Shown one piece after another: positions 1 through 13,700 of a DNA stretch of 64,000 nt. Location of the stretch: contig NMRA01000094.1 of NCBI GenBank assembly GCA_002633005.1, positions 393,714 to 457,713 of the forward strand, read 5' to 3'. The position numbers were made by a program, and so were the translations under genes. The notes under the pieces were generated by a model that saw nothing but the letters and a program-made list of their open reading frames with translations, had not been told where the DNA came from and did not search any database. Each line of letters starts with the position of its first letter. Position 1 is the first letter of the stretch. Source of the stretch: Phoronis australis (taxonomy: Eukaryota; Phoronida; Phoronidae).

Positions 1-1503
1 ATTTTAGTACATTTGAGGTGCCAAAATGTATAACTAATAAACTGGCTGACAAAGTTTTTATTTTATGCAATGAAAGTAACATGTTTTGTCAACATTTTGG
101 CTAAGTTTCATTCTCATAACAGTGGGGGCAGATTTGGTACAGCAGTGTACTGAACACAACCTCAAAATGGCATAACGGGGGGCAGTGTAGTAAAACTACT
201 AAATGAGGGTGGTAAATCGGAATCGTGTTTCAAAAGACATCTGCGTAACAATCTATAGGCTCCACTAAACAATGCCAAGTGAATACTAAATCAATAGCTT
301 TCATTCAAGGAAAAATATGAACAGTTAAAACTGGACATTTTTTATACCGTGAAAACATGGCTGCGAAGCCGTAAAATGTGTTTGAACCTATAACTTTAGA
401 AAAACGCAATATTTTGAGGAAATATTTTACCGCTGTTTATAGATCCCATAGGACTACATATGTGCCGAATTTGGTGAAAATCGGCTGACCCCCACCTTGC
501 CGCTCATGGTTGGTGCTCTCGTGGACTAGTACTTATATACTTCTGTGTCAAAGTGAAGCCCCTACTAGGTGCTACAGGGGAAGAACCTCCCAGAAAATCT
601 AATGGTGCCTATGCATTGCCATTATGTACCTCGGCGACAACAATTGAAATCTTTCAATAAGTTCTCTCCATATCATCCAAAAATGCCTTCACACAAACTG
701 GCCACTAGGAGGTGCTGCAGTGGTGAAATAAGCACAAAAAATTTAACAGTGCCGGCATATTCACATGATATGCCTTTGTGTCAAGTTTCATTGAGATCTG
801 CCCATCCATCCCATCTTGCCCCCACAACAACACATGAAAATCTCTGTTATCAACAACAAGATGGTCAGTAAGAGCTGCTGCAGTCAAATCTATCTGAAAA
901 TTAAATGTTTCTGGGTCATTGTTATCACACACCTCTGAGACAGAATTCAATGAAATCTGTCAATCCGTTCTCTAAATATAATCCAAATATGCCCCTTACC
1001 CCAAGGGACGGGGAATGTACCCCTGTCCCAAAAAGGCAGGGCATGTCTCCGTGACCCCAAGGGGTGAGGCAGATTGAAAAAAGGCACGAACTACAACCTT
1101 GTGTCAAATTTCATCACAATCTGACCACGGGGGGTTTTTCATATATTGAGCGGACACCCTGACAACCAGAAACCCGGACAAAGTGATGCCAAAATATGAC
1201 CTGATAATGTTGTCGCATAAAAATTCATGCTGTTAAATATTGTTTATAGAAGAGTAGTGAATAACTTTTAAAGTTAAGAATTAGGTGATAAGTCAGCCCA
1301 ACCAGCATGTTAGCACACATATGACTTGTTATGGCAAGAGACATCTCCCTTACTGCAACATGTAATTGACACAACACATGTCAGGCTCACAAGTTAGGTC
1401 ATTGCTGGCGCCCTCCAGCAACTGAACTGAAGGAAGTGAACCACTTTACCAACAAGTTTGTGGCCTCATGTAAGCGTGTAACAAATGAGGGATCAGGACT
1501 TAC
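1..1503. other. VPS13D intron 33 (left edge), repeat-derived
   Basis: No coding exon recognised. Two CACTAGG-type repeat cores occur at about 560 and 711, and sentences of 'caagtttcattgagatctg' type recall the composite repeat at 2.1-4.9 kb, so this stretch is probably an older copy of it. Confidence 0.5.
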
Positions 1504-1734
1504 CACAAACAAAAGGATCTTCAGCATTTGAAGACAGAAATGTCTGCACAGGAAGCAGCCAATCAAAGATGCCCATAAGTCTCATGTCGTTGAGTACAAC
1601 AGTGAAGCGTGTAAGGTCCTGAGTCTCACGGAAGTGCAGCTCCATCTGTAGGTTGGTGTCAGTACCAGACAGTTGGCTCTTATTCGGTTGCATAATACTA
1701 GTAAAGATATTGGGTCTCTGATTGACCGGGAGAT
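1504..1734 (-). CDS. VPS13D: VPS13D exon 33, last exon in window (residues 2465-2541)
   Basis: Encodes [20 protein letters not shown] then [20 protein letters not shown] and [15 protein letters not shown] chose acceptor ttatcag at 1,735 because two AGs further downstream give the wrong phase. Donor G|gtaagt. The next exon lies beyond the left edge; I see none in 1-1,500. Confidence 0.92.
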
Positions 1735-4700
1735 CTGATAATGAGAAAGATGAGACAAGGTCAACTCAGCAAGGACTGAGAATGAACAAAACAAGCAGGC
1801 TTGAATGAGCATCGGCCAAAATAACATGGAGGCTGACTTTGTGCCAAACTTCATTATGATCCTTCAAGCAGTTCTTGAGATAATAAGCAGGATGCTGACT
1901 ATGATACATTTTTGTGAGCGCATAAAATGTTAACGTGACATCAATTATGGAACAAGAGAAATGCCGAGCAGTGAAATGCCCCCATGACTGCACTCCAAAC
2001 GGTATGCTTCAAGGGGTGTTTATTTCCAGCATAAACAAGAGCAACGCGGAGCGTTGAAATGCGGCCACGAATACATTGCAAATGGTGTGCATTTAGGGTT
2101 ATTTATTTGTATCATAAAAATGGCCACTAGATGGTGCAAAAACCATACAATCCATCCAAAAAAAGGAACATGCCATATTTCATTTAAATCTGTCAGAAAA
2201 ACAAAGGAAAACAGAATAAAATGAAATTGCCACTAGTGGGCACAGTGTCCAATGGATCCGCCCGAAAGTCATCGTCGTCTGTTGTTATCTTCACATAAAT
2301 AAACTTACTAAATTTAATAAAGATTTTACAGTGGGTTTAGGAGATACAACTATGGGCACAAAACAAAACTACCACTAGGAGGCGCCACAGTAGTCAAAGT
2401 CATCAGAAAATCATCGTCAGCCGTCCACTTCATAGTAAAAACATACATGCCAATTTTCACAATTATTCTGAAAACGGTTTGGTTGATAGATAAGTGGACG
2501 CCAAAAAACTCGTAAAATCGGCCACTAGGTGGCGCAAACTACATTGAATCCATCTCAAAACGAGAGGATAGTGTCACCTCACTAATAGGTGCCTCCATAC
2601 CAAATTTCATAAAAATCCGTTATAAACTTTTGAAGATACAAAGGTAAGCGTAAAAAACTAAAATTGCCACTAGGGGGCACACCGGTAGTCTGATCCATCC
2701 GAAAGTTCACTCATGCCTTCCCATTCATGAATGGAACACGTGAGCCGAATTTCATGAACCTATGTTGAAGAGTTTTGGAGATAGAGCAGCGGACGCCGGA
2801 CGAACGCCGGAAGGACAGACGCCGGACGGACGGAGATGACGGCATAATGCATCCACATATAAACATGTGGGCACATAAAAATGGCCATTAAATGGCAAAG
2901 AATAAATTGAACCAATCCAAAAATGGGAAGGTGTCATCGTCTCTCAAAATTATTTGCCAAATTTCACGAAAATACGCCAAAGAACCCCAAAAATATCAAG
3001 GCAAATGTAGAAAACAAACTGCCATTAAGAACCACAGAGGTAGTCGAATCCGTCCAGCAGTAGTCAAATCCGTCCATCTACTGTCAAGTTAATTACAAAA
3101 TTTCAAAAACATCTTGCATGGGGTTTAAGCAATACCACAGTAGCTGAGCACATCTGAAAATCCATCTCAGTCATGCTCACGTCAGTAGGAACATACCTGC
3201 CAATTTTCATAATGATGAACAGTTTGACAGATACGGATTGAAGCAGACGACAAAAAACAGACTAAAAATAATTAAAACCACCACTAGAAGGTGCAAAACA
3301 TGTCGAATCCATTACAAAAAGGAAAGGTGCTGTTGTGTTCCTAATAGAAATTTGTTTCATGAAAAAGCATCAAGGGACTCTAAAGTTACAGAGGTAAACG
3401 TAAAAAATAAAATTGCCACTAGGGAGCACAGCTGTAGTTGGATGGGTCTGAAACTGGCCGTTCTCTGTTGCGACCTCTATAGGAACCCATCTGCTAAATT
3501 TCAGAAAGATCTTACCAAGGGTTAAGGAAATACAGCAAAAAAATTGGCAGTAAAGAGAGCCAGAGTAGTTGAACACATCAGCCTTGGTCTTCTCATCAGA
3601 AACACATCTTCAAATTTTAATGAACCTTCAAGCGGTTTGGTCAATGGAGAGGGTGATGTAAAAAACGTACTCAAAAATTTTTTAAATGGCCACCGAGTGG
3701 TGCAGAATAAGTCAACTCCGCCCGAAAATGAGAAGGCATCGTCATCTCCTTATTAATAGAAACCTATAGCAAAATTTTATGATAATAAAAATGGCCACTA
3801 TTTGTCAAATCTATCCGAAAACTGGAACCTGTCAACTCTTTAATAGAAACCTATTCATTAAATTATTGATAAAATCTGCCAGAGTTTCAAAGATACAGAG
3901 GACAACGAAAAAAATAAAATTGTCACTACCAGGCACAGCTGTAGTCGGAACCATCCAAATGTCGTTGTCCATTGCCAACTTCATATAAATACACTTGCCA
4001 AATTTAATAAACATCCTACAGAGGGTTTGGGAGATACAGCCAGACACAAAAAATGCCACTAGGAAGCGCCATAGTAGTCCGAGTTGCCCAAAAATCATCA
4101 GCCGTCATCTTCACAGCATAAACGCCCAATTTTCAAAAACATCCTTCGAGTGGTTTGGTTCATAGAGGGGCGGATGCCAAAAACCCACTAGAAAACAGAA
4201 AAATGATCACTAGATGGCGCAAAATACATCCGAAAACGCAATCATGTCATTGTTTCTTTAATAGAAAGCTAATAACCAAATTTCAAAACAATCTGCCAAG
4301 GAACTTCAGAGAATCACAGGAAAACTGAAAAAATGAAATTGCCACTAGGGGGCACAGCGTTCATAAGTTGCTGTCTGTTGTCAACTTCATATAAATACAC
4401 TAGTTAAATGTAATAAAAATCCTGCAGACGGTTTAAGAGATAATGCAATGGGCCCCCCAAAAAAAAAACAAAACTGCCACTAGTAGGCACCACAGTATTC
4501 GATGTCATCAGAAAATCGTCGTCAGCCATCTCCTTCACAGAAAGAACTTATATGCCAATTTTCACAATCATCCTTAAAGTGGTTAGGTTGATAGAAGGGC
4601 AGATACCAAAAAACTCGAAAACAGTAAAAATGGCCACGAGGTGGCGCAAAATACCTCGAATCCATCTGAAAATGGGACCTTAAAGATAGCATCATCTCAC

Positions 4701-7700
4701 CAATAAATGCCTATCTGCCAAACTTTATAAAAATCCATTGAGGACAATTGAAGATACAGAGGTAAACGTATAAAACTAAAATTGCCACAAGGGGGCACAC
4801 TGGTAGTCAGACCCATCCGAAAGTTTTCTTATGCCATCCAATCAATGAAAGGAACACGTGAAAAATTTCATGAACATACATCAAAGGGTTTTGGAGATAG
4901 AGCAGCGGACACCAGATGGACACCGGACGGGTGGACAGGGATGACGGCATAATGTATCCACATATAATTATGTGGGTGCATAAAAATAATGACTACATAA
5001 CATTTTGACATTAACTGTTTACCTCTAAAACGAGTGTCTTTCATGTGTATTGCTAAAGACACAAGGTCAATGTCTTTGGACTGGTCGGAGAAGGATTCAA
5101 AGGACAAACGTGACTTTTGGAAGTCAAGTCTGGCCAGAGATTTTTCATTTGTGATTGCTGAGTCGTGTGAGGTTAGCAGTTCAACCGTGACATTGTTAAG
5201 AAAAACTTCAAATGAGTTGACCTTCCACACATCTCCACTGAGTACAGTCTGAAACAAGTCATGTGATAATAATGAAATGAACACTTACAACAATTTCAAC
5301 AACTGAAGAGTATGAATATCTAAAGTATTCAGTACAAATTCCTTGCAATTAACAACATTATTCAGTCACATACATTGAGTTGACTAGACAATAAACGGTC
5401 ACTTAAGGACGGTGCAATTAACAACATTATTCAGTCACATACATTGAGTTGACTAGACAATAAACGGTCACTTAAGGACGGTGCAATTAACAACATTATT
5501 CAGTCACATACATTGAGTTGACTAGACAATAAACGGTCACTTAAGGACGGTGCAATTAACAACATTATTCAGTCACATACATTGAGTTGACTAGACAATA
5601 AACGGTCACTTAAGGACGGTGCAATTAACAACATTATTCAGTCACATACATTGAGTTGACTAGACAATAAACGGTCACTTAAGGACGGTGCAATTAACAA
5701 CATTATTCAGTCACATACATTGAGTTGACTAGACAATAAACGGTCACTTAAGGACGGTGCAATTAACAACATTATTCAGTCACATACATTGAGTTGACTA
5801 GACAATAAACGGTCACTTAAGGACGGTTGAACAAGTAGTAACAACAAATGAGGACACACAGGAGAACAGTGACCAAAAATAAATCTAACACTGAGGCAAT
5901 TTACTTTTGAAAAATAGTTGTACCATATTTTAAAAAAGAGATCCTTTTGCTCTTAGTAAGTGGTCTGGATTAATGGTTCATTTTACTTGTCAGCAACTAT
6001 TGAAGAGACGGCATCATTCACCTGTATTCTAGGATCCTGCAGGTGAGACATCAAGGGCTGCCGGAACTGTTCCAGTGGCTCACCCAGGTTGTGACTGAGA
6101 ACACCACGGATGAGGCGGTACTGATTAACATCCAGTGAACAATGGACAGACGAGAGCTCACCCATCACAGCTAGGTCAGGTACAGCATGGCTTAGATCAT
6201 TGGCAAGGTTACGTTCCAGTTGCAGATTCAACATGCACTTGCGCTTCAGCAGTGGAATGTTCTGGAAACAGTATTGTATGTAGGTGCATTGTGGGAGAAA
6301 TAGACCTGACTGGCTGGACTCATCATATCTATCAGGTTAAAAGTGTCCATTGCATGAGAGAAATACTAGGTAAATAAAATAACTGATCTACAAATTAAGA
6401 ATAAACACAAGCTTGAGCAAAAAGTCAACTGAACCAAAAACAAAATGACAAAATTATGGAGAAAACGCATCGTGTGGTTCAATAGTTGTCCAGAGAATAA
6501 TTCATTAGATTGACAACAATGATGTAGTGGAGTCAACTCCCCATGACAATGAGATGCATAGCTGGGACAATACTCCCCCAGGCACTAAATAAGCTCCTGG
6601 TAATAATGGAATCTGGAAATGCTTTTTGTTACATGAATGCTTTTCGTCATCAACGTTAAGCAATCAGTTTATTCAATTCTACTATAAAGATAAAGACCAG
6701 AGTACAGGGCTGACAACCCAGTAACATAACTTGTAACCTTCATGCAAAAAATCTGTATATTGTGAGTGGAAACTTGACTGATTTCCAACATTTTCACGAG
6801 CTTTAAATTTCAACCAAAATATGGCATGATAGCTGCGATTGGCAAATAAAAATTAGTAGCTCCATTACATATCACTCCAAACCACAAAATTAGCAAAATT
6901 AAAAAAGTCACAATGTTTGTCACTTATGGTAACAATTCTTTCACTCAAATTTACGTAAATCTAAAGTGGTTGCCACAGTGGGAATCATCATGGTTCCTGC
7001 TTTCAGCATAAATCCACTTTTACAGAAACAAATAAAAGAATAATGCTAAAATACGAAACATTCCCAATTACGTTAATAGTCCCCTCGTTGTTTCAGTTTG
7101 ATAATGAATAAAATCACATTGACCAGTGCAGGCTCAAGTGATGTCTTATTCAAATCAATGTCGTAAGTACGAGCAAGCATCTCACAGTTTTGCATTATTG
7201 GACCATACCTGGCGTCTCACAAAGAAATCCCTGAACACCATATCTTGGCTCGTTGCTGTAGACATGTCAGTGAATCTCTCAGCAGAATACAGGTCCATGT
7301 CAGTAAGTTTCACTTCCCACACATCTAAGAGGCAAATATCATCAGACGATCGCGACCTGTCCAGACGAACATTGGAGATATTAGACAGTACAATCTGTCC
7401 TGGCATCTTGCTGAACTTTCCTGCACCAATGCGTCTCATGGGTGGGGACAACCGTGCCATATTACCATCATCTACTGTAAACACCATTTCTGAACTGGTA
7501 TCCAGGGACTCTTCCCTGGAGTCCTGTTCCAGATTACCATAGATACTTTGCGTCATCGGATCAGATGTTGACATAGCAACATGGGCATCAGCTTTGGGAA
7601 CGTTCTGAGAATTCGCTGAAAGATCCTTCAACTTCCTGTCACGAATCGTTCCCTCACTGCCATCCAACAGGAAGACATTGTGAACGGAGAGGGTGCCGAG

Positions 7701-10700
7701 ATTGGCGACTAGAATGTCTGTGGACCGTGAACTGTGAGGAATGAGTATGACGGGAGCACCGGCCTCAATGTCCAGTAACATACGAACATTCAGTGTAGCT
7801 GACTCCTTCACCTACAACAAAGGGACAATGATCAATAACAGCTACTTAGTGAAAAGCCATTCACACATAGTAATATCAACAACCATCAAACTATATTTGA
7901 TCACACAGCCAGGATTTCTATAGAAACTGAAGGTTCCAGGTCTTCCTTCACATTAAACAATCTGTCAATTTGTCTCACCTTGTAATTTGTCAGTAGATTG
8001 GTACAAGAGCCGTTGTTTTCAAGACACATAAGGTTCTTTTGTGTAGAGCAGAGCAATAGGTCACTTGCGAGTTTCAAGTTAGTCAATGTGACGTAACCGG
8101 AAGGATGGCAAAACCTGCCATATTGTTCTTGTTTTGCCCCAAGTCTTTGCTACACACGCAAAATCTTACTGGAGTTCTTATGGTGAATTTTACGCTTAAG
8201 ACATTAACACAATTTAAGAGATGGGTAGATGGATCATGGAATAACTATGAATGGACGAAGAAAATGTTAACTTGTTATGTTGTGCGAAGCTGTGAACGGA
8301 CTGAAATTGGAACTCGACCCAGTCTAGGCTTGAATGCCGCAGGCATACAGGGGCGATAGTATATCCCCATAAAAAGTTACTCATTCAAAATACAGCAAAT
8401 AAAATCAATTGAAACATGCATATGTGCACACAGAGTTATAATTACCACATACCCTGACTCTGGATACAATTAAGTCTACAAATAACTTGAACATATCTAA
8501 TATGAAAACCTCGTGGTTCGCTTGAGTTTCTCTCACCGGGCGCCATTTTGTGGAAGTTAAATCAAATCACGCCTGTTGACAAACAAAAAGTCCAAGGGAC
8601 ACAAATCTTACAAACTTCACTTGATATTTTCCCCATGCTATTGTGCAAGTGTCACGAGCCAGGTCACGCGCCAGGTCACGTGCTTCGCTCAGTCTCGCGC
8701 TAGCCTTTGCCACATACTCATCTGACTCAGTTGAAATACTTTGTGGTTATCGCGCGCACGGTTAAAGCTAACAGTAACCAAAAAGTGGAGTTGGAATTCT
8801 TTGCCAAAGTCACCTGAATTCCAGTAGCTATGCTTCATCGAAGACATGTTTAGAAGCAGAAAGGATCACTGAAGAAAGCACGCGCCTTTTTAGGTGATAA
8901 TTTTAGGTGCAAAATGTATTTTTGACGTGGTGAAAACTTAATCAGTGAGCGGATTTCGCCTACCGCCCATTTAAAATACACAGAACGAAATTAGTACAGA
9001 ACGAGATGGAACGTATTGTAGTGCAAATCTGAATTTCATTTGTCATAACAGCAATGCCAGTTTGGCATTTTTCACACTAAAAGATTAAAAACTCGAATTA
9101 AACAACAGAATACACTCTGCTACCCTATCGGGCAAATGGCCACACGACAAGCTTTTGCCCCACTTCCCGTGACGTCACAGTTAAGTCTCACATAATCTCG
9201 CGTTATTGTTATAAACTCGCAAATGACAACACTTCACGACAATAAAACACTGGCTAAAATAATGATATACTGTGTACTAAAACTGTTTGGCTTATAGAAC
9301 TGAATTCCTCATAAAAAGTTAAGATAGGATCATTAATAGGAGATGAATTAGCCAAAATAGAAGAAGTAGGTTTTGGTTGATACAAGGTACTGTAACAGTT
9401 CTATTTGGTTTTAGTAAAAGTCTTTGAATCTTAGTAGACAATTGTCCGAGTCATGATGGATAAATCACTGCAAGAACAGCTAACAGACAGATCTAGATTT
9501 AGCCTCAATTTGGAAATCTTTGAAGTTTAAAGTTAAATAAAATTTAAAAAGTTCAAAATGTCAATAATACCAGGAAGCCATGTATTGCTTCATTCTGTTC
9601 TCGTCTCCATACAGTACCTTAATTCCCGTGGAAGCAGCCCTCATTTGTCCTAGAATGTCTTGAAGCTGGTTGAAGTGTTGAACAAAGGCAATCATCTCTT
9701 GCATGAACCTATGAGTGTGTGTATACCACACAGCACTCACACGAATCTTGATCTTGGCATCAAACTCTCGACTGAGGTCAAGGTCAGGCAGACCATACCT
9801 GCAATGTGCGGATTAAAACGTTCTTTACACAGCACCATTCACTTATAGAAATTGTGTGGCCAACTCTGCCTTGTGAATTCGTAATGTCCATAATGTACTA
9901 GCAGTTAAGACAATTAACAAAAATGAAACTCACTTGAAGATGTCAAAGTTGAGAGCTTCGTCACCTACTGTGACAAACTTCTCTGAATACATGCGTCCAT
10001 GTGGTGATGCGTCAACAATCGATACCTGCCCAATGGTGCCTTTCAAACCCACGTCACCATCCTCCAAGTTCACGTGAGCATCTAGCCCAGACAAGCTAGC
10101 CTTGGCCAGCTCATAGGATCCTTTATTAAGGATAATTGAAAATCGTTCAACTTTCAGCTTCAGCTCTGTGTTGGAGTCTTCTTCACTCTCCTGGGACACT
10201 ACGGATGATGAACTTCTCTGTTTCAAGTTATCGAGGTCGTGAACTTTGGCACCCATGCCCAGAAAGTCAAGCAAGACCACCCATGTTTGAAGGTTGACGG
10301 TTGTTTCAAGACACTTGAAATCAACATCCACAAACTTCTTGCTCTAGAGAATTGATGAATTTCAAGATAATGTTATTAACAGAACTTGAAGCATTTCCTT
10401 CCATAATTAAAGCCATTAAATAATAAAAACATTGTCCTTATTTTTCACTTTTACCATAACCTTACCATACTATAGTTATGTCTTTGTTAGTGTGTTGTAC
10501 TGTGTCGCATTGCATTGTTTTGTGAATTGTCGTGACGGTTGTTAAATAAATCAATCAAATTACCCTCAGCTTTCAATTTGCAAGAGATTACTTATCATTC
10601 AGAGGACACAGCGAAAGCAAGGAGTGTAGCAGTACTAGTACACTCCTTGGCGAAAGGATGTTGTGGCACTGCACACACCTTGAAAAGATTGTCCAATATA

Positions 10701-13700
10701 TTCTTTATTCAACTGGGCAGACAGTACAGCACGAGCCTCCCAGACAAACTTTATCAAGCCATCTTATTTCACATACAGACACCAACCTTGTGACTGACAC
10801 CTTCTCTCCAGGGACAATTTCTTTCTACGATTAAGGCACTGATGTTTATCAACGGACTTTGACTACAGTCTTCCATGTCTATATGAGGCTGGCTCTCAGC
10901 TGGACTTGGGGGAGGCGTGTTCGGATGGAGCAGACTAGTGGACAAGACATGGTGATAGAATAAGATACAGCAACAACTACTTTAAATTTGTTATTTAATT
11001 ACTGACAACTGTGTTTCACTTTTCATTTATAAACAGTAATGTACTATAAAATTGAGAGTTACAAAGAAATGAAATGCTCTATAAAATACATAAAACTAGT
11101 AAAATTACACGATACACCTTCAACATGTACCTTGTTTGTTTACTCAACAGAGGCAATCCTGGACCACTAGCCACATTTCGACCATCAAACGCACTATTCC
11201 ACTTCAAGCTGGATGGTAACGACGACGGCATCTCAGGATAGCGTACAGGAATCCTGCTGTCGGGACATGATGTTGACAGAAATGACTTTGGAGGGGTGGT
11301 GGTGCCCCGTGCCTTACGACTGCTCTGTGTGGATGAGTACATTATACGGCGATGTTTAGAGCTCGGATCTTGTAACAGATCCTCCATAATGAGACTTTGT
11401 AGACTGACTTGAAGTGATGTCTCATATTTGTTCCCCTTCTCCAGGGTGACCCTGAACTCATTGAGCGACAGGTCAACAAGTCCCTGGTCATGCCCCTCAC
11501 CAAAGTCTCCCTGCAGCTCAACACTGACAGCAGGCACTTCAAAGTTAGCCTTGGTTATGGTGGTGTTCTCCAGCTCATCCACTGTGCTCATGATAGTCGT
11601 ACGACGATGCTGGTCCTGCACATAATTAGATAACTCAGACTCTGATTGAGAAGGAGATTTCTTAATCGCCAAGTTGTCTTTTGTCTTCAGAATCTGTTCG
11701 TACGTCTGCTTAGTCAGGACTATTTTCAGAGGCGTAATGATACGCCCGCTGATCTCCATTACAGTAGAAGGAGGCCTTTGCCTGGTAGTAATGTCCTCTT
11801 TCTTGAATAAGCCTTCCATTGAGAAGCTTTCATCATTTAACAACTTGGGCTCTGTCCACTGCACTTTAATCTCCAGTGCAGTGTCATGGATAATGGGCAC
11901 TCCCATATCCTTACCAGAATACAAGTCGAAGTGTGCTTGAGATATGCTAACATCAACACAGTCTTCCTTATTACTATACTTGGACAAGTCAACAGCATAA
12001 AGATTCATATCACGTATCTCAATATTCATACAGTCCTGCTTCTCTGTACAACCTCTTTCCCATTCAGGTGACATGTCGTCCTCGTGCTCCATGTTCTGTA
12101 TACGGATGCGTCCCAAGTGAGCCACCAACACCTCCAAACTTGTTGTTTCTTTCGGTATGAGAATGACGGGCGTTTGACAACTGACATCTATTTTAAACTT
12201 TGTCTGGGGGTTGGTTTCCTCATGCAACACACCCTCTTTTTCTTCCTCTTCAAACACAACAGACTCAATCAAGTGAGCGGTTGTGTCTATTTTTTTCTTC
12301 GGTGACTCGTATAAGCTGACATTACTCCCAAACATCTGAGAGCCCAGGATATCGCCTGTTCGCTTATTGACTATTTTACTGGCCATTTCCACAGCTGCTT
12401 GACTGACTGCAGATGCTATCCCTTTGAAGAAGTCTTGAAATCCTTGTAGACACAGTTCAAGGTCATATAAGAAATTTGGCGAGTGTGTGTAGCACAACGA
12501 TGCCACCTGTAGGTTAACAGTGACAACTTCATCCTGCACATCATCAGCTATGGACTGATTGGCTAGGCTGATGGCAGAGTGAAATAAGCCAGGGTTTATG
12601 TCAGTCTCTTGTTGCTTCACTACACAGAATGTGAAAGCCCTGTTCTCTGTGTCTGTCATACTCATCAACATGGACTCAGACAAAGCAGTCTTAAACATCC
12701 CAGGATGAGGCTGACCAAGAAAAGAATGGGAAAGGTCACCCAAGGGGTCGCAGCCAACGCTGAACACCTTATGATAGGTGGCACCTTCTTGAGTGAGATC
12801 AGTCACTTGCAAGCCTCCCAAGGATCCATCGACAAGTAGATGCTCTCCTGCAAAATATGCACATGATACGATCCGTCAAGTACGTACTAAAAAATAAGAA
12901 TTTTTGCTTTAACCAGGGCTTGGAATGACCAATGACAAAAAACGCGGAAACTTTGAAACTTTTACAGCCCAAATCATGCCCGATAACCAGCCTTGAAATG
13001 GTCAATGTGAACCTTTCCCCGACAAAAATCGGGAGGACTAAAAAAAAAAAAAACAAAAAAAAACCAACAAAAAAAAAACGTTACCGCCATCAGTAGCATG
13101 CGTCTGCGTCCTTTTAGCTCGCCCGTCCACTCCCAACCCACACATTTTTGGCTGCAGAGCGGTAGTATTTGTCGCCGCGCTTAACAATAACACGAGACGC
13201 CATTGAAAATCCCACCACGCTGTCCCAGCAATGTTGACAATTTACGTTCCTCCAAAACATAAAGAGCAACTTCCGCTTTTCGAGGTAAACGTCGTCTGCA
13301 ACGCGCGGTAAGAAAGGAATTTGCCGCAGAAATTTTTTATCAAATCTGATTTTTTTACGCGGAAATATTATAAAAAAGCAGAAAGCACATTTGAAAAAAG
13401 CAGAAATCCGCGTTTCCGCGGAAAATTCCAAGCCCTGTTTAACAGTTTTCATCAAATTCTCAATCCTTTATTTCATTCGGAATAGCACAAAACATGTATT
13501 CCTCAGGTTGGACCAGTATGCTGAAAGTTTCCTTAGACACAAATAAAATAACAGCAATGCATGAAGAAGTTACCTACCCAGAGTACACTGGATTTTTGCA
13601 TCAACTAGTGTTGCCGTGGCAACTTTGACAGCTACTGTTTCATTTGGTTGACGATGGTCCAGTCTCATCAGTAATACATTCAAACGATGGAAGTCTGCGT

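Noticed and set aside
5346-5828. CRISPR-like array
   Set aside because: Units abut with no spacers; this is a tandem minisatellite in an animal gene. The same holds for all other arrays here.
11342-12839. Several plus- and minus-strand frames of 60-90 codons overlapping the large exon
   Set aside because: Shadow frames of VPS13D exon 26.
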